From NCBI RefSeq assembly GCF_003628145.1, contig NZ_RBZV01000012.1:90803-154802 (forward strand): DNA of 64,000 bases. The letters run 5' to 3'. Below the pieces are notes generated by a model. The model was not told where the DNA came from. It saw only the letters and a list, made by a program, of their open reading frames with translations, and made no database searches. Position numbers and translations under genes: made by a program. Below are positions 17,579 to 26,163 of this stretch, piece after piece; the stretch's first letter is position 1, and each line of letters opens with the position of its first letter. The DNA is from Trinickia fusca. GTDB taxonomy: Bacteria > Pseudomonadota > Gammaproteobacteria > Burkholderiales > Burkholderiaceae.

Positions 17579-18807
17579 GCTGCTCCCTTCGCGACGATCC
17601 GAAGAACTTTGTTGCCCTTGTAGAGCACCGCTTGAATCGGCGTGTCCGATTTCTCGAGCGCACGCACGACCGACTGCAACGCTTCTTCGAAGGTGCCGGT
17701 GATGGTGGCGTCCGCATCGACGCCGAAATCGATCGGCACGTCCCAGATGAGTTGCCAGCCGCCATCCTTGGCCCAACGCGTGAGCGCGTTCTTGACGGTG
17801 TGGTCGGCGACCGCGAGCTGCCACGTGCGCACGGGCTCGGGCGGCGGCGCTGGGGGTGCTGAGGGTGCCGGCGGAGCGGCAGCGGCTGTAGAAGTCGAAG
17901 AGACAGGCGGATCGACTTCGACATCCGGGGCCCGGGTCGGCTGAGCGATCTGCCGCGTGCTGGTCGTGCGCACAGAAGACGACGCCGCAACGGGCGGAGC
18001 CGGTGGCGTCGCCGTCGTGGTCGACGCAGCAGCAGCGGGCGCTGCCGGCGCGGGCGCGACAGCAGGCACGGCCGCGCCGTCGGTGATCTTCGGCGGAATG
18101 CCGCTAGGCGGTGCAACGTTCGTCGTCGACGTCAACGTTGAGTTCGTCGCGCTGTGCGGTGCGACGTTCGCAGCGATTGGCGCTGCGATTGGCGCTGCGA
18201 TTGGTGCTGCAATAGGCGCGACGGCAGGCGCGATCGGCGCGGCAAGCGGTGCAGCCGCCACAACCTGCGGCGGTTGCGCAGCAGCACGCATCACGGCCGG
18301 TGCGGCGGCGACGGGCGACGCGATCGGAGCCGCTGTCGCAACAGCGCTCGGCGCATTACCTGAATAGGATGCAGTCGTTGCCCCCGGCGCGCCCCAGACG
18401 TGCTTCATCGCAAACGCGCCATCATCGGCCATCGCTCGTGCGCTCGTGCGAACCGTCACGAGACGCAACTTCAGATCGACGTCAGCCGACAAATCGGGCG
18501 TTGCCGACAACGCTTCGCGCAACGCGGCCACGAACGGCACATGGCCATGCCACGTGACGGGCACGTCGGCCCACGCGCCCGCATTGGGCAAGTTGATGCT
18601 GTACTCGGGCGGCACGATCTGCTCGATCGCATGCCGCAGCGGCACGCCGTGTCCGCCCTCACCCACGCGCGGAACCACGCGCGTGTCGCCCGCTACCTCG
18701 ACCTGCCCGGGCTCCGCACCCGCGGCTTTAGGCCTTGCCGCCGCTTCATCAGCGATGCCGCACAAGACACCCACCAGCGCGGCACAGCACACTGTCAGCT
18801 TACGCAT
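17575..18807 (-). CDS. pilL: PilL-like pilus protein with two TcpQ-type domains
   Basis: A 410-residue exported protein with a signal peptide (residues 1-24). The C-terminal 80 residues (TWQLAVADHTVKNALTRWAK, WDVPIDFGVDADATITGTF, VLRIV) form a TcpQ C-terminal-type domain, which in other pili helps the secretin assemble. A similar but weaker domain lies near the N-terminus (about 58-122: YSINLPNAGAWADVPVTW, LKLRLVTV). Between them is about 200 residues of Ala/Pro-rich low-complexity sequence with an API-AAPI-AAPI repeat (about 195-215). It is the first gene of the block; AAGGA stands 7 nt before the ATG. No hrpII box was found upstream on this strand. Confidence 0.82.
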   Translation of the reverse strand: MRKLTVCCAALVGVLCGIADEAAARPKAAGAEPGQVEVAGDTRVVPRVGEGGHGVPLRHAIEQIVPPEYSINLPNAGAWADVPVTWHGHVPFVAALREALSATPDLSADVDLKLRLVTVRTSARAMADDGAFAMKHVWGAPGATTASYSGNAPSAVATAAPIASPVAAAPAVMRAAAQPPQVVAAAPLAAPIAPAVAPIAAPIAAPIAAPIAANVAPHSATNSTLTSTTNVAPPSGIPPKITDGAAVPAVAPAPAAPAAAASTTTATPPAPPVAASSSVRTTSTRQIAQPTRAPDVEVDPPVSSTSTAAAAPPAPSAPPAPPPEPVRTWQLAVADHTVKNALTRWAKDGGWQLIWDVPIDFGVDADATITGTFEEALQSVVRALEKSDTPIQAVLYKGNKVLRIVAKGAA

Positions 18808-19128
18808 GTTCTAGTCCTTGCCGTCGACGTCTACAGAAGGCGGCAGCAAGCCCGAGCCATACCGCGCCCGACGATTCGCGCAACCCACTCGCGCACATCG
18901 CAGCCGTCCCCCCACGAGACGGCTTGCTCACTACCGGTTCTGCCCAGGCTCTTCCAGCGCGAGCCCGGAATCTTCCGGCTGTATTGATTGTTTTTTCGCC
19001 TGCTTTACTTTGACTGCGTTACTTCATAAGCTCGCGGAAAACCGCTGCGGCGATCCGATTCCGATCAGGCTCGCCTGTGGCGCCCCGCGCTAGCGCCCTT
19101 CGTTCACCACGACAACCACCGCACTTCC
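18808..19128. promoter_or_regulatory. Divergent intergenic region between pilL and pilT-like gene
   Basis: This 321-bp gap separates the two divergent units and must hold both promoters. I see no perfect hrpII box in either direction. TTCG-N16-TGCG at 18995-19018 points toward the pilT-like gene but has one mismatch. A T-run (18991-18996) and AT-rich patch near 18980-19025 contrast with the surrounding high GC and mark the most likely promoter area. No confident -35/-10 pair could be assigned. Confidence 0.4.
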
Positions 19129-20229
19129 ATGACTACCGACTTCGGCACCATGCGCGACCTGACGCGCGAGATACTCGATCTGGTCGACCTGCGCCAAACC
19201 TTTACCGACATTCATATCGAGCAAGACCGCCCGATCATGATCAAGACGCCGCGCGGCTGGACCGAAACCGGCGACGGCCCCGTTCTGTTCGACGAGATGC
19301 AGCCGATGCTCGACGCAATCGACAGCGACTGGCGCACCCACCTTGCGCACGGCGCACTCGATCGTCCGTTCGTGCTGACGCGCTGCCGGCTGCGCTGCAA
19401 CGTGTACCGCAGCTCGGGCGGACGCAAGACGGTGATCTCGATGCGCCGTCTGCCGCTCGAACCGCTGCAGCTCGACAAGCTTGGCCTGCCTGCGTACGTG
19501 AAGACGATGCTCGAAGCGACCAAGGGCATCGTGCTCGTCACCGGCCCGACCGGCTCGGGCAAAACGACGACGATCTCCTCGCTGCTCGATCACATCAACC
19601 GCACACGCAACTCCCACATCATCACGATCGAGGAGCCCATCGAGTATCACCTCGACAGCCGTCAATCGATCGTCTCGCAGCGCGAAGTGCCGACCGACAC
19701 CCCGAACTTTTCCTCGGGCTTGCGCGAAGCGCTGCGACAAAAGCCCGACGTCATCATGGTCGGCGAAGTACGCGACCTCGAAACCGCCGAAACCGTGCTG
19801 CAAGCCGGCGAATCCGGCCACCTCGTCTTTGCCACGCTGCACACGAGCAGCGCGATCAGCACGCTTACGCGCCTGCTGTCGTTCTTCCCCTCGGCCGAGC
19901 GTGAACGTCACGCCGTTTCGCTCGCGAACTCGCTGATCGGCGTGATCTGCCAAAGCCTCGTGCCAGCCGAAGACGGCGAACAGTTCGTACTCGCAAGCGA
20001 ACTGCTGTTCAACAACAACCAGCAAGTGAGCAAGCTGCTCGTCGACCCGAACAAGCTGCACTTCGTCGGCGACTTCATCCGCCGCAAAGAGGACAACATG
20101 TCGCGCTCGCTCAACGAGCACCTGGCTTCGCTGGTCACGCGCAACGCCATCTCGTCGCGCGATGCGCTGCGTGCCACCTATAACCGTATGGAACTGCATG
20201 AGATGCTCCAAGGGTCGGTCAAGCGTTAA
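19129..20229 (+). CDS. pilT: PilT-type twitching/retraction ATPase
   Basis: A 366-residue hexameric ATPase. Walker A is GPTGSGKT at about 146-153, followed by the Asp box (ITIEEPIEY), Walker B (PDVIMVGEVRD) and His box (GHLVFATLHTSSA). It lacks the tetracysteine module of extension ATPases, so a retraction or PilT/DotB-like role fits best. PilQ in the divergent operon is the extension enzyme, so this would supply the antagonist. No strong ribosome site precedes ATG 19129; ATG 19150 is an alternative. Many R64-type systems have no separate PilT in this position, which makes it noteworthy. Confidence 0.88.
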   Translation: MTTDFGTMRDLTREILDLVDLRQTFTDIHIEQDRPIMIKTPRGWTETGDGPVLFDEMQPMLDAIDSDWRTHLAHGALDRPFVLTRCRLRCNVYRSSGGRKTVISMRRLPLEPLQLDKLGLPAYVKTMLEATKGIVLVTGPTGSGKTTTISSLLDHINRTRNSHIITIEEPIEYHLDSRQSIVSQREVPTDTPNFSSGLREALRQKPDVIMVGEVRDLETAETVLQAGESGHLVFATLHTSSAISTLTRLLSFFPSAERERHAVSLANSLIGVICQSLVPAEDGEQFVLASELLFNNNQQVSKLLVDPNKLHFVGDFIRRKEDNMSRSLNEHLASLVTRNAISSRDALRATYNRMELHEMLQGSVKR

Positions 20230-20637
20230 GCGCATTAAAGCCGCTCGAAAGGGCGGCTCGCACGATGTTTGACAAAGATTTACAAAGCCACGAATCCCAT
20301 GCCTGCGTGCGGCGAATTATTCGACTGCAAACTTACTGCACTCTGACGCATGGGAGCGGCCGACATTTCTTTACAAAGCCGTGCCGCAAGAGATGCTAAG
20401 ACAATCAGACCCTGCTTATACCTCACTTAGACCCCGCTTAACGGCAGCGAAGTATAGCTCGCGTATTAGGGTTTTCACTAGCATCAATTTAATGCAGGCA
20501 TAATGTTTCAAATAAGCCTAGTGAAGCAAGCGAGCTTAATTCGTTTTTCCATCGAGGCGATAGATTTTTCCAATGCCCCGACGGGGAGCCGACGAAACGT
20601 TTGCGAAATAATAAAAGCGGTGAATCTGCTGCCTTCC
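20230..20637. other. Intergenic stretch without recognised gene
   Basis: About 400 bp with clearly lower GC than the flanks. A short GC inverted repeat (GCCGC/GGCGG around 20239-20256) follows the pilT-like stop but has no T-run, so it is at best a weak terminator. No conserved reading frame, tRNA or repeat is visible before the hrpII box at 20638. Confidence 0.5.
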
Positions 20638-20701
20638 TTCGCTTTGGACGCCTGAGCTTCGCAAGCGCGCGTCCCCATCCTCGACGAGTCGGGCTACAAC
20701 T
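20638..20701 (+). promoter_or_regulatory. hrpII/PIP box: predicted HrpB-dependent promoter
   Basis: TTCGC-N15-TTCGC (TTCG at 20638-20641 and 20658-20661, exactly 16 bases between) is a perfect match to the hrpII box bound by HrpB regulators in Ralstonia and Burkholderia. A candidate -10, TACAACT at 20695-20701, lies about 33 bp after the box, close to the usual 30-32 bp. The next gene starts at 20784 and hrpB is adjacent. The match is seen directly; HrpB control is inference. Confidence 0.8.
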
Positions 20702-20783
20702 CGGCCTACGCGGAAGTTGCGGGCGCAACGGTTCCGTAACGTGCCGGTACGCCGTACCGACTACTTACCTCGAGGAAAACATC

Positions 20784-21179
20784 ATGCCCGATCCAATCAA
20801 TAACAATGGCGTAGGCGGCGTAGGCCACCACGACATGTCCCTCGGACTGCCTGAGCACCACGGCTCGTCAGGTCCACAATCGTCACAGCAAAACTCCTCC
20901 CACTTCGGCGGCATCAATGGCGGGTCGCCGATGCACGGCATCGGACAGGAAAGCGGCTTCACGCCGCGCATGATGGCGAATCTGGGCGGCGCTGCGAATA
21001 GCGGCATGCATGCGATGGCGGCCGCACAAGGCATGATGGATCACAACCAGGCGGTGGGAATGATGTTCCAGGCCAAGATGGCCGCGAATGCAATCAATCA
21101 GTCCATGTTCACGGCTGTCCTGCAACAGCAAAAGGATATGGCCGGCGACGTCAAGAAGATGTCGGAAAAGATCAACTAA
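20784..21179 (+). CDS. Predicted HrpB-regulated small secreted/filament protein
   Basis: A 131-residue protein with a disordered Asn/Gly/His/Ser/Met-rich first half, no Sec signal and no Cys. The second half is amphipathic and helical (ANSGMHAMAAAQ, NQAVGMMFQAKMAANAINQS, AVLQQQKDMAGDVKKMSEK). This layout resembles type III-secreted pilus/needle or harpin-like proteins (HrpA, HrpY, HrpE), which are small, Cys-free and hrp-regulated. I recognise no specific family. It has its own hrpII box, a GAGGA ribosome site 8 nt before the ATG, and its own terminator, so it is a monocistronic member of the HrpB regulon (inference). Confidence 0.7.
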   Translation: MPDPINNNGVGGVGHHDMSLGLPEHHGSSGPQSSQQNSSHFGGINGGSPMHGIGQESGFTPRMMANLGGAANSGMHAMAAAQGMMDHNQAVGMMFQAKMAANAINQSMFTAVLQQQKDMAGDVKKMSEKIN

Positions 21180-21195
21180 TGCCGTATTCGGTATG

Positions 21196-21242
21196 CCGTG
21201 GCATGTCGCATGCACAACGCGCATGCCACGGTGTATTTTTTT
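21196..21242 (+). terminator. Rho-independent terminator after the small Hrp-type gene
   Basis: A 10-bp perfect stem (CCGTGGCATG at 21196-21205, CATGCCACGG at 21222-21231) is followed by a run of T (21235-21242). It isolates the small gene from hrpB downstream. Confidence 0.85.
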
Positions 21243-21381
21243 ATGCGTTTTTGTAAACAAGCGTCGCAACGTAACAAACCATCACAATTCGTCGAAGCCG
21301 CAGGCCGCTGTTGAGAACATTCAATCCAAGACACCGACGTGTCGACCGATTGCAAGCCAACGATTCTCAATGGAGCGTGCC

Positions 21382-22818
21382 ATGTTTTCGAGCATCTATT
21401 TCGCCGTCGCCTCCGCACTGTCTGCCGAGCCCCAATTTCCTGCCTATACGCGCAAGATCCTCGCAGGACAACTGAACGAAGCCTGTTCCGCAGCGGCGGC
21501 CTGGTCCGACCCCGACGGCGTGGGTCGCGATAGCGACTACCTGCCCATGCTCGCTTACGGCGACGCGCAGCTCGTGCTGGGCCGCTACGTCGAAGCCGAG
21601 GAAACGTATCGCAAGGCACAACGGCTGGTGCGTCATTCACGCGAAGCACTGCGTATCGTGTCGTGCCGCAATGCCGGCTGGCAAGCGTTCTTCCAGAACC
21701 GCCTGAGCACGGCGCTCACGTGCTTCGCACGCGTCGGCAGCGAATCGGACGCCACTTGCGAGCAGCGCATGGAAAGCCTCGTCGGCGAAGTGCTCGTGCT
21801 GCATCAGCTCGGCAGCCTGACATCGGTGGGGGCACGCTTGAGCGCGCTCGCAGAACTCGCCGCATCGGCACAAGACCCGCGCTGGAGCGAGCTCGCGACG
21901 GCATTGCATCGCGACCTGCTCATTCAACAGCAAGTACGCAGCGCCGACGAGTTGCACGATCACATCTACTGGCGCTCGGCCGAATGCGACTTTGTGCCGC
22001 AGCAGAACACGGTCGACACACCCGCTTCGCAGCTCGCTGCGCAGATGCCGCTGCTCGCCCAGCGCCTCGCCTATGTCGAGCAATTGCGTGTGTTCGCGAC
22101 GGGCGGTCGTCATCACGTCGAAACGCTCGATGCCCATCTGCATTGGGCGCAGCGCACCGGACTCACCACCTATCATCGCGCGCTGTGCCTCGAAGTGGCC
22201 GTGGCCGCGCTGGCCGCGTCGGCCCCGAACACGGCCGAGGCCATGCTCAACCAATGCCGCGTCGTGCCGGGCCAGCAGCCGTGGCATGAGCGCTGGTACC
22301 TCGAATACGTCTACTGCCTCGCCAAGGTACGTCAGCACCAAGGACGCATCCAGGAGTTCGCGCAGTTGTACGGCCGCTATGCGCTGGCCTCGATCCGACA
22401 TGTGCGCACCGACAACCAGTCGATGACGCCCGTGGCCGCGGAGTCGCTGAACGCGACGCGCCAACCGAAGTCCGACGACGTCAGCGCACGTCTGCCCGGC
22501 AAATATCGACGCGCCTACCGCTACCTGATGGAAAACCTCGATCAGCGCGATTTGTCCGTGCGCGAGCTCGCCGCCCACATCGGCGTGACCGAACGTGCCA
22601 TTCAGGCCGCGTTCAAAACGTACCTGGGCTTGTCGCCGAGCCAGTTGATCCGACGCCAGCGCATGGAGCGGATCCACGACGAACTCACGCGCGAAGACGG
22701 TTGCGCGACGAGCGTGCTCGAAGTCGCGAACAAGTGGGGCGTGCAGCATCGCTCGACGCTCGTGAACGGCTACCGCAAGCTGTTTCACGAAGCGCCGTCC
22801 GAGACGCTCGCGCGCTGA
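21382..22818 (+). CDS. hrpB: HrpB-type AraC-family regulator of type III secretion
   Basis: A 478-residue protein, close to the length of Ralstonia HrpB. It starts with the family's typical MFSSIYFAVASALSAEPQFP. A TPR-like helical region (about 70-330) follows, then an AraC-type double helix-turn-helix in the last 100 residues (DLSVRELAAHIGVTERAIQ, YLGLSPSQLIRRQRM, ANKWGVQHRSTL). HrpB activates hrp, hrc and effector promoters through hrpII boxes, and a perfect box lies 740 bp upstream. ATG 21382 is preferred because GGAG stands 6 nt upstream; ATG 21370 is in frame. No other hrp/hrc core gene than sctC is in the window. Confidence 0.9.
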   Translation: MFSSIYFAVASALSAEPQFPAYTRKILAGQLNEACSAAAAWSDPDGVGRDSDYLPMLAYGDAQLVLGRYVEAEETYRKAQRLVRHSREALRIVSCRNAGWQAFFQNRLSTALTCFARVGSESDATCEQRMESLVGEVLVLHQLGSLTSVGARLSALAELAASAQDPRWSELATALHRDLLIQQQVRSADELHDHIYWRSAECDFVPQQNTVDTPASQLAAQMPLLAQRLAYVEQLRVFATGGRHHVETLDAHLHWAQRTGLTTYHRALCLEVAVAALAASAPNTAEAMLNQCRVVPGQQPWHERWYLEYVYCLAKVRQHQGRIQEFAQLYGRYALASIRHVRTDNQSMTPVAAESLNATRQPKSDDVSARLPGKYRRAYRYLMENLDQRDLSVRELAAHIGVTERAIQAAFKTYLGLSPSQLIRRQRMERIHDELTREDGCATSVLEVANKWGVQHRSTLVNGYRKLFHEAPSETLAR

Positions 22819-22898
22819 CTCCTCTCACTCCGCGCGTGCGGCGCGGCCATGCGCCGACGCTGCGCGCGCGGCCTCTTCCCTACCGAACGAGGTCGACA

Positions 22899-23558
22899 AT
22901 GGAATCGTTCAACCCGCCGCGCTTCATCGAAACCGAGCATCTGCTGCTGCGTCCGTTCGCCGAGGCCGACGCGCCGCAGCTCTACTACGCGCTGTTCGGC
23001 GACCCGGCCGTCACCGAATGGCTGCCGATCAAGACGCTCGAATCGGTCGATGAAGCGCGCGCGCTGATCCGCAAGATGCTGCATGGCTGGGAGCAACACA
23101 GCTGCTACACGTGGGCGCTCGAAGACAAGGAAACGGGATACCTGAGCGCGATCATCGAAGTGCGCCCGAATCTGCCGCGGCTCGAACTCGGCGCCGCGAT
23201 CAGCATGCGCAACACGCATCGGCGCCGCCGCGCCGGGATCGTTGCACTACGCAAACTGATCGACTGGATGATCGCTCAACCGAGCGTGCATCGCATCTAC
23301 GCGTGTTGTTCGCCCAACGCCAAATCGGCTCCGGTCATGCAAAAGCTTGGCTTCGAGCTCGAAGGGCGACTCGTGAACTGGGATGCCAGACCCAACCGCG
23401 GCCTCGAAGCCGACGATGTGCTGATGTTCGCGCTCACGCGCAAACCAGCTGCCGAGCAGCCAGCGATCGCACAAAACGATGCGCGCGTAGGCTCACCACG
23501 CGAAGTCGATACCCACCAGCACGAAACCGCCGCGCTCGAAATGAGCTGCGTCGCCTGA
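22899..23558 (+). CDS. GNAT-family N-acetyltransferase (RimJ/RimL type)
   Basis: A 219-residue acetyltransferase beginning IETEHLLLRPFAEADAPQLY, the usual RimJ/RimL-like opening. A central acetyl-CoA region (LGAAISMRNTHRRRRAGIVAL, about 108-128) and VHRIYACCSPNAKSAPVMQKLGFELEG follow. The last 45 residues are low-complexity and not part of the fold. The expected Q/RxxGxG/A motif is altered to RRRRAG, so acetyl-CoA binding may be weaker. The gene is 80 nt after hrpB and 18 nt before a flavin monooxygenase. The substrate is unknown. Confidence 0.82.
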   Translation: MESFNPPRFIETEHLLLRPFAEADAPQLYYALFGDPAVTEWLPIKTLESVDEARALIRKMLHGWEQHSCYTWALEDKETGYLSAIIEVRPNLPRLELGAAISMRNTHRRRRAGIVALRKLIDWMIAQPSVHRIYACCSPNAKSAPVMQKLGFELEGRLVNWDARPNRGLEADDVLMFALTRKPAAEQPAIAQNDARVGSPREVDTHQHETAALEMSCVA

Positions 23559-23576
23559 CACCTTTCCGGAGCCCCC

Positions 23577-24650
23577 ATGCAATTTGGCACCTTCATGACG
23601 ATGCAGTCGCCCGATGCGGCGCCTGCGCACGAGATCTACTCACGGGCGGTCGACGTCGCCCAAATGGCCGAGCACATCGGTCTCACGAAGCTGTGGCTCG
23701 CCGAGCATCACTTCACGAACTACGCCTATACGTCACGTCCGCTCGTGCTGCTGTCGCACATCGCGGCCAAGACGCGCCGTATCCGTCTTGGACCGGCGAT
23801 CGTTCCGATTCCGCTACATCATCCGTTGATCGTCGCCGAGGAATTGGCAACACTTGATGTTTTGAGCCGAGGACGTGTCGAGGTGGGGCTCGGCAAAGGC
23901 TATCAGCAGTATCAGTACGACCGCTTCGGCATGACCAAGGGCGAGGACGAGACGCGTTACATCGAGTCGATCGAAATCTTGCAGCGCGCGCTGCACACGC
24001 CCACGTTCTCGTATCAGGGCGAGCGCTTCGACATCGCGCCCACGCGCCTCTATCCGCAGCCCATTCAGCGGCGTGCGCCGTTCTGGCTCGTCGTCAATTC
24101 GGGCCGGCGCGAGTCGGTGGCGCAAGCCACGCAGGCTGGCATGCATTTGTTCACGGGCGTGCTCGAACCGATCTCGCGTCTGACGAACGTGCGCGCCGCG
24201 CATCCCGATCTGTTTGCCGCAGCCGATCCTGGCTTGCTCGTCGGCACGCAGCGCCCCGTGTATGTCGCCGAGAACGAGGCCGATGCGCGCGACGCATTGC
24301 GCGCCGCACGCTGGAACGGGCGCGCGACCGTGCGGCTGCGTTACGACGCCGCACAAGTGCAGGACGGCATCGTGCATGCCGAGCCGTTTCCGGGCGAGCC
24401 CAGCGACGAGCAAATGCTGCGTGACTATGTCGTGATCGGCACGCCGGACCAATGTATCCGCCAGCTCGAACGCATCCGCGATGGCCTCGGCTGCGACTAC
24501 TTCAGCGCGAGCTTCTGGTTTGGGGACTTGTCGCACGAGCGTGTGCTGGCTTCGATGGAGCGTTTTGCGCGCGACGTGATGCCGGCATTCTCCCGCGGTG
24601 CGCGTGACGAAGCGAGCGCCCAAACTGCTCAAACGGCCATGGCTTGCTAA
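23577..24650 (+). CDS. LLM-class (luciferase-like) flavin-dependent oxidoreductase
   Basis: A 357-residue protein of the bacterial luciferase/alkanal monooxygenase superfamily. It shows FGTFMTMQSPDAAPAHEIYSR at the N-terminus, LWLAEHHF (the conserved EHH motif, about 41-48), RIRLGPAIVPIPLHHPLIVAEE, SRGRVEVGLGKGY and VIGTPDQCIRQLERI near the end. It would use reduced FMN and oxygen on an unknown organic substrate. It begins 18 nt after the acetyltransferase, so the two are probably co-transcribed. A strong terminator follows. Confidence 0.87.
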   Translation: MQFGTFMTMQSPDAAPAHEIYSRAVDVAQMAEHIGLTKLWLAEHHFTNYAYTSRPLVLLSHIAAKTRRIRLGPAIVPIPLHHPLIVAEELATLDVLSRGRVEVGLGKGYQQYQYDRFGMTKGEDETRYIESIEILQRALHTPTFSYQGERFDIAPTRLYPQPIQRRAPFWLVVNSGRRESVAQATQAGMHLFTGVLEPISRLTNVRAAHPDLFAAADPGLLVGTQRPVYVAENEADARDALRAARWNGRATVRLRYDAAQVQDGIVHAEPFPGEPSDEQMLRDYVVIGTPDQCIRQLERIRDGLGCDYFSASFWFGDLSHERVLASMERFARDVMPAFSRGARDEASAQTAQTAMAC

Positions 24651-24665
24651 GCAAGCATCGACGGC

Positions 24666-24704
24666 AAAAAGGGGCGGCCCGCTTATTGCGCGCCGCCCCT
24701 TTTT
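24666..24704. terminator. Bidirectional rho-independent terminator
   Basis: Stem AAAAAGGGGCGGC (24666-24678) pairs with GCCGCCCCTTTTT (24692-24704). The A-run and T-run on opposite sides let it serve both the flavin monooxygenase gene and the convergent pyruvyl-transferase operon. Confidence 0.9.
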
Positions 24705-24719
24705 GTTCTTACCGAGACC

Positions 24720-26117
24720 TCAACGCTGAAAGAAAGCGTCCACGTCCCGCTTGAGCTGCAAACCCATCTGCTCGAATTTGGCGATTTCCCGCTGAGTCAG
24801 CGCAGCATAAGCATCACGCAAACTATCGAGCGTCGCCCCGATCCCCGCATCGATGCGCTCGAGCGCACGCTGTTCGAAGCCGCGCTCATCGCACGGAATC
24901 GTCCAGTCTGCCAGGCCATTCTCTTCGAACAATTGATCGATGCGCGCATCCATCGACACGCCGACCACCGGCACGCGGTTCGCAATCGCCAGCACGGAGG
25001 CATGGTAGCGCGTGGTCACGACCCACTGTGCCGATTCGAGCGTCGCCACCACCGTATCCAGCGAGTGCACACCGCGGGTGATGATCGGCACATCGAACGG
25101 CAGCAGTGCCGCAATCTCCTCGCACGCTGCCCGATCGAGTTGCTCCATCGCCACCAGCACGGGCGCGTAGCCACGGCGCCTCAGTCCGTCCGCGATAGCC
25201 GCGAAGCTGCGCTTGTAGGCGGCAAAGCGCGCCGCGCGCAGATCGTCCCAGCTATGGAAGTACAACGGCCCGTAACGCAGCGGCGATTTCGCGCCGGTCA
25301 CGTCCAGTTCGAGCGCCCGGCGCACGTCGGTATGCACAGGCCACCAGAACGGATTGTTCGGACATAGCACCGCATAGCGCGGCGGCAACGGCGGCAACGA
25401 ATTCGGTGCGGCACGAAATGCCCATGCCGTATCGGCTCCGTCGTGCGTCGCGATGCCGAGCCCGGCGAGCCGTTCGGCCGTGCCGCGACTGCGGCAGACG
25501 ATCTTGACATCGCGCGCCGTGGCCGGCGCAAAGCGTTCGAGACGCGCCGACATGGCCCCCGCGTCGATCCCATAGGCACAGGCGAAACGCCCATGGGCGG
25601 CCGCGAGACCGACGCCACCGATCAACAGTGCGGCGAGCGCATCGGAAAACTTCGACGTGTACGTCGAACCCTCGACGTTGAGCACGACATCGAAGCGGTC
25701 CATCGCCGCATCGAGTGCATCGGGCAAGTAGACGTCCGACGGCATCAGCACATTCGCCGCACGAAGCTCGGGATGGTCGAAGATGTTCCCGCACGCGAAC
25801 ACGGTTAGCTCGAGCGGCTGGTCGGCAAAGCGCCGCCGCAACTGGCGCAACGTCTCGATCGTGCGCACGTCGGCGCCCGTGTTGCCGGCACCGGCGTACC
25901 CCAGCAGCAGCACGCGCAGCGGCGCGCCCTTCTCGCGCACCGGCGCTCCGGCATTGGCGTTGGCGCGGCGCGCATGGGCCGCCTCGATCAGCTCACGAAA
26001 ATCATCGAGCAGTACCGAGTCGGGATCGAGCGAACACAGAAAGCGTCGCTGCCGTTCGGCGCTTCGCGTGGCAACTTCGAGCCGTGCGGCTTCGTGGGGA
26101 TCGTAATAAGCGTTCAA
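24720..26117 (-). CDS. Polysaccharide pyruvyl transferase family protein
   Basis: A 465-residue protein. After about 70 helical residues comes the family's opening motif LLLGYAGAGNTGADVRTIET. A Rossmann-like half with VLNVEGSTYTSKFSDAL follows, then the C-terminal half with VPIITRGVHSLDTVVATLES and TTRYHASVLAIANRVPVVGVS (about 370-395), where the conserved H and R lie. Members (CsaB, WcaK, ExoV type) move a pyruvyl group from PEP to sugars, but some act in small-molecule pathways. TTGTTG starts the frame; GGAG is 6 nt before the second TTG. It is the last gene of a three-gene operon with a MenD-like enzyme and a Rieske oxygenase, with no glycosyltransferases nearby, so a glycan role is doubtful. 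Confidence 0.85.
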   Translation of the reverse strand: MNAYYDPHEAARLEVATRSAERQRRFLCSLDPDSVLLDDFRELIEAAHARRANANAGAPVREKGAPLRVLLLGYAGAGNTGADVRTIETLRQLRRRFADQPLELTVFACGNIFDHPELRAANVLMPSDVYLPDALDAAMDRFDVVLNVEGSTYTSKFSDALAALLIGGVGLAAAHGRFACAYGIDAGAMSARLERFAPATARDVKIVCRSRGTAERLAGLGIATHDGADTAWAFRAAPNSLPPLPPRYAVLCPNNPFWWPVHTDVRRALELDVTGAKSPLRYGPLYFHSWDDLRAARFAAYKRSFAAIADGLRRRGYAPVLVAMEQLDRAACEEIAALLPFDVPIITRGVHSLDTVVATLESAQWVVTTRYHASVLAIANRVPVVGVSMDARIDQLFEENGLADWTIPCDERGFEQRALERIDAGIGATLDSLRDAYAALTQREIAKFEQMGLQLKRDVDAFFQR

Positions 26118-26163
26118 CAAAGGCTCCGTCGCGTGGTTGCTACTTTCTACTTATATAGGTGTG

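Noticed and set aside
18846..18860. Sigma-54-like TGGC...TTGC on the minus strand ahead of pilL
   Set aside because: The GG and GC elements are 9 rather than 10 bases apart, which inactivates such promoters.
18995..19018. HrpB box candidate TTCG-N16-TGCG upstream of the pilT-like gene
   Set aside because: One of the invariant bases is wrong and no -10 lies about 30 bp downstream, so it is too weak to call.
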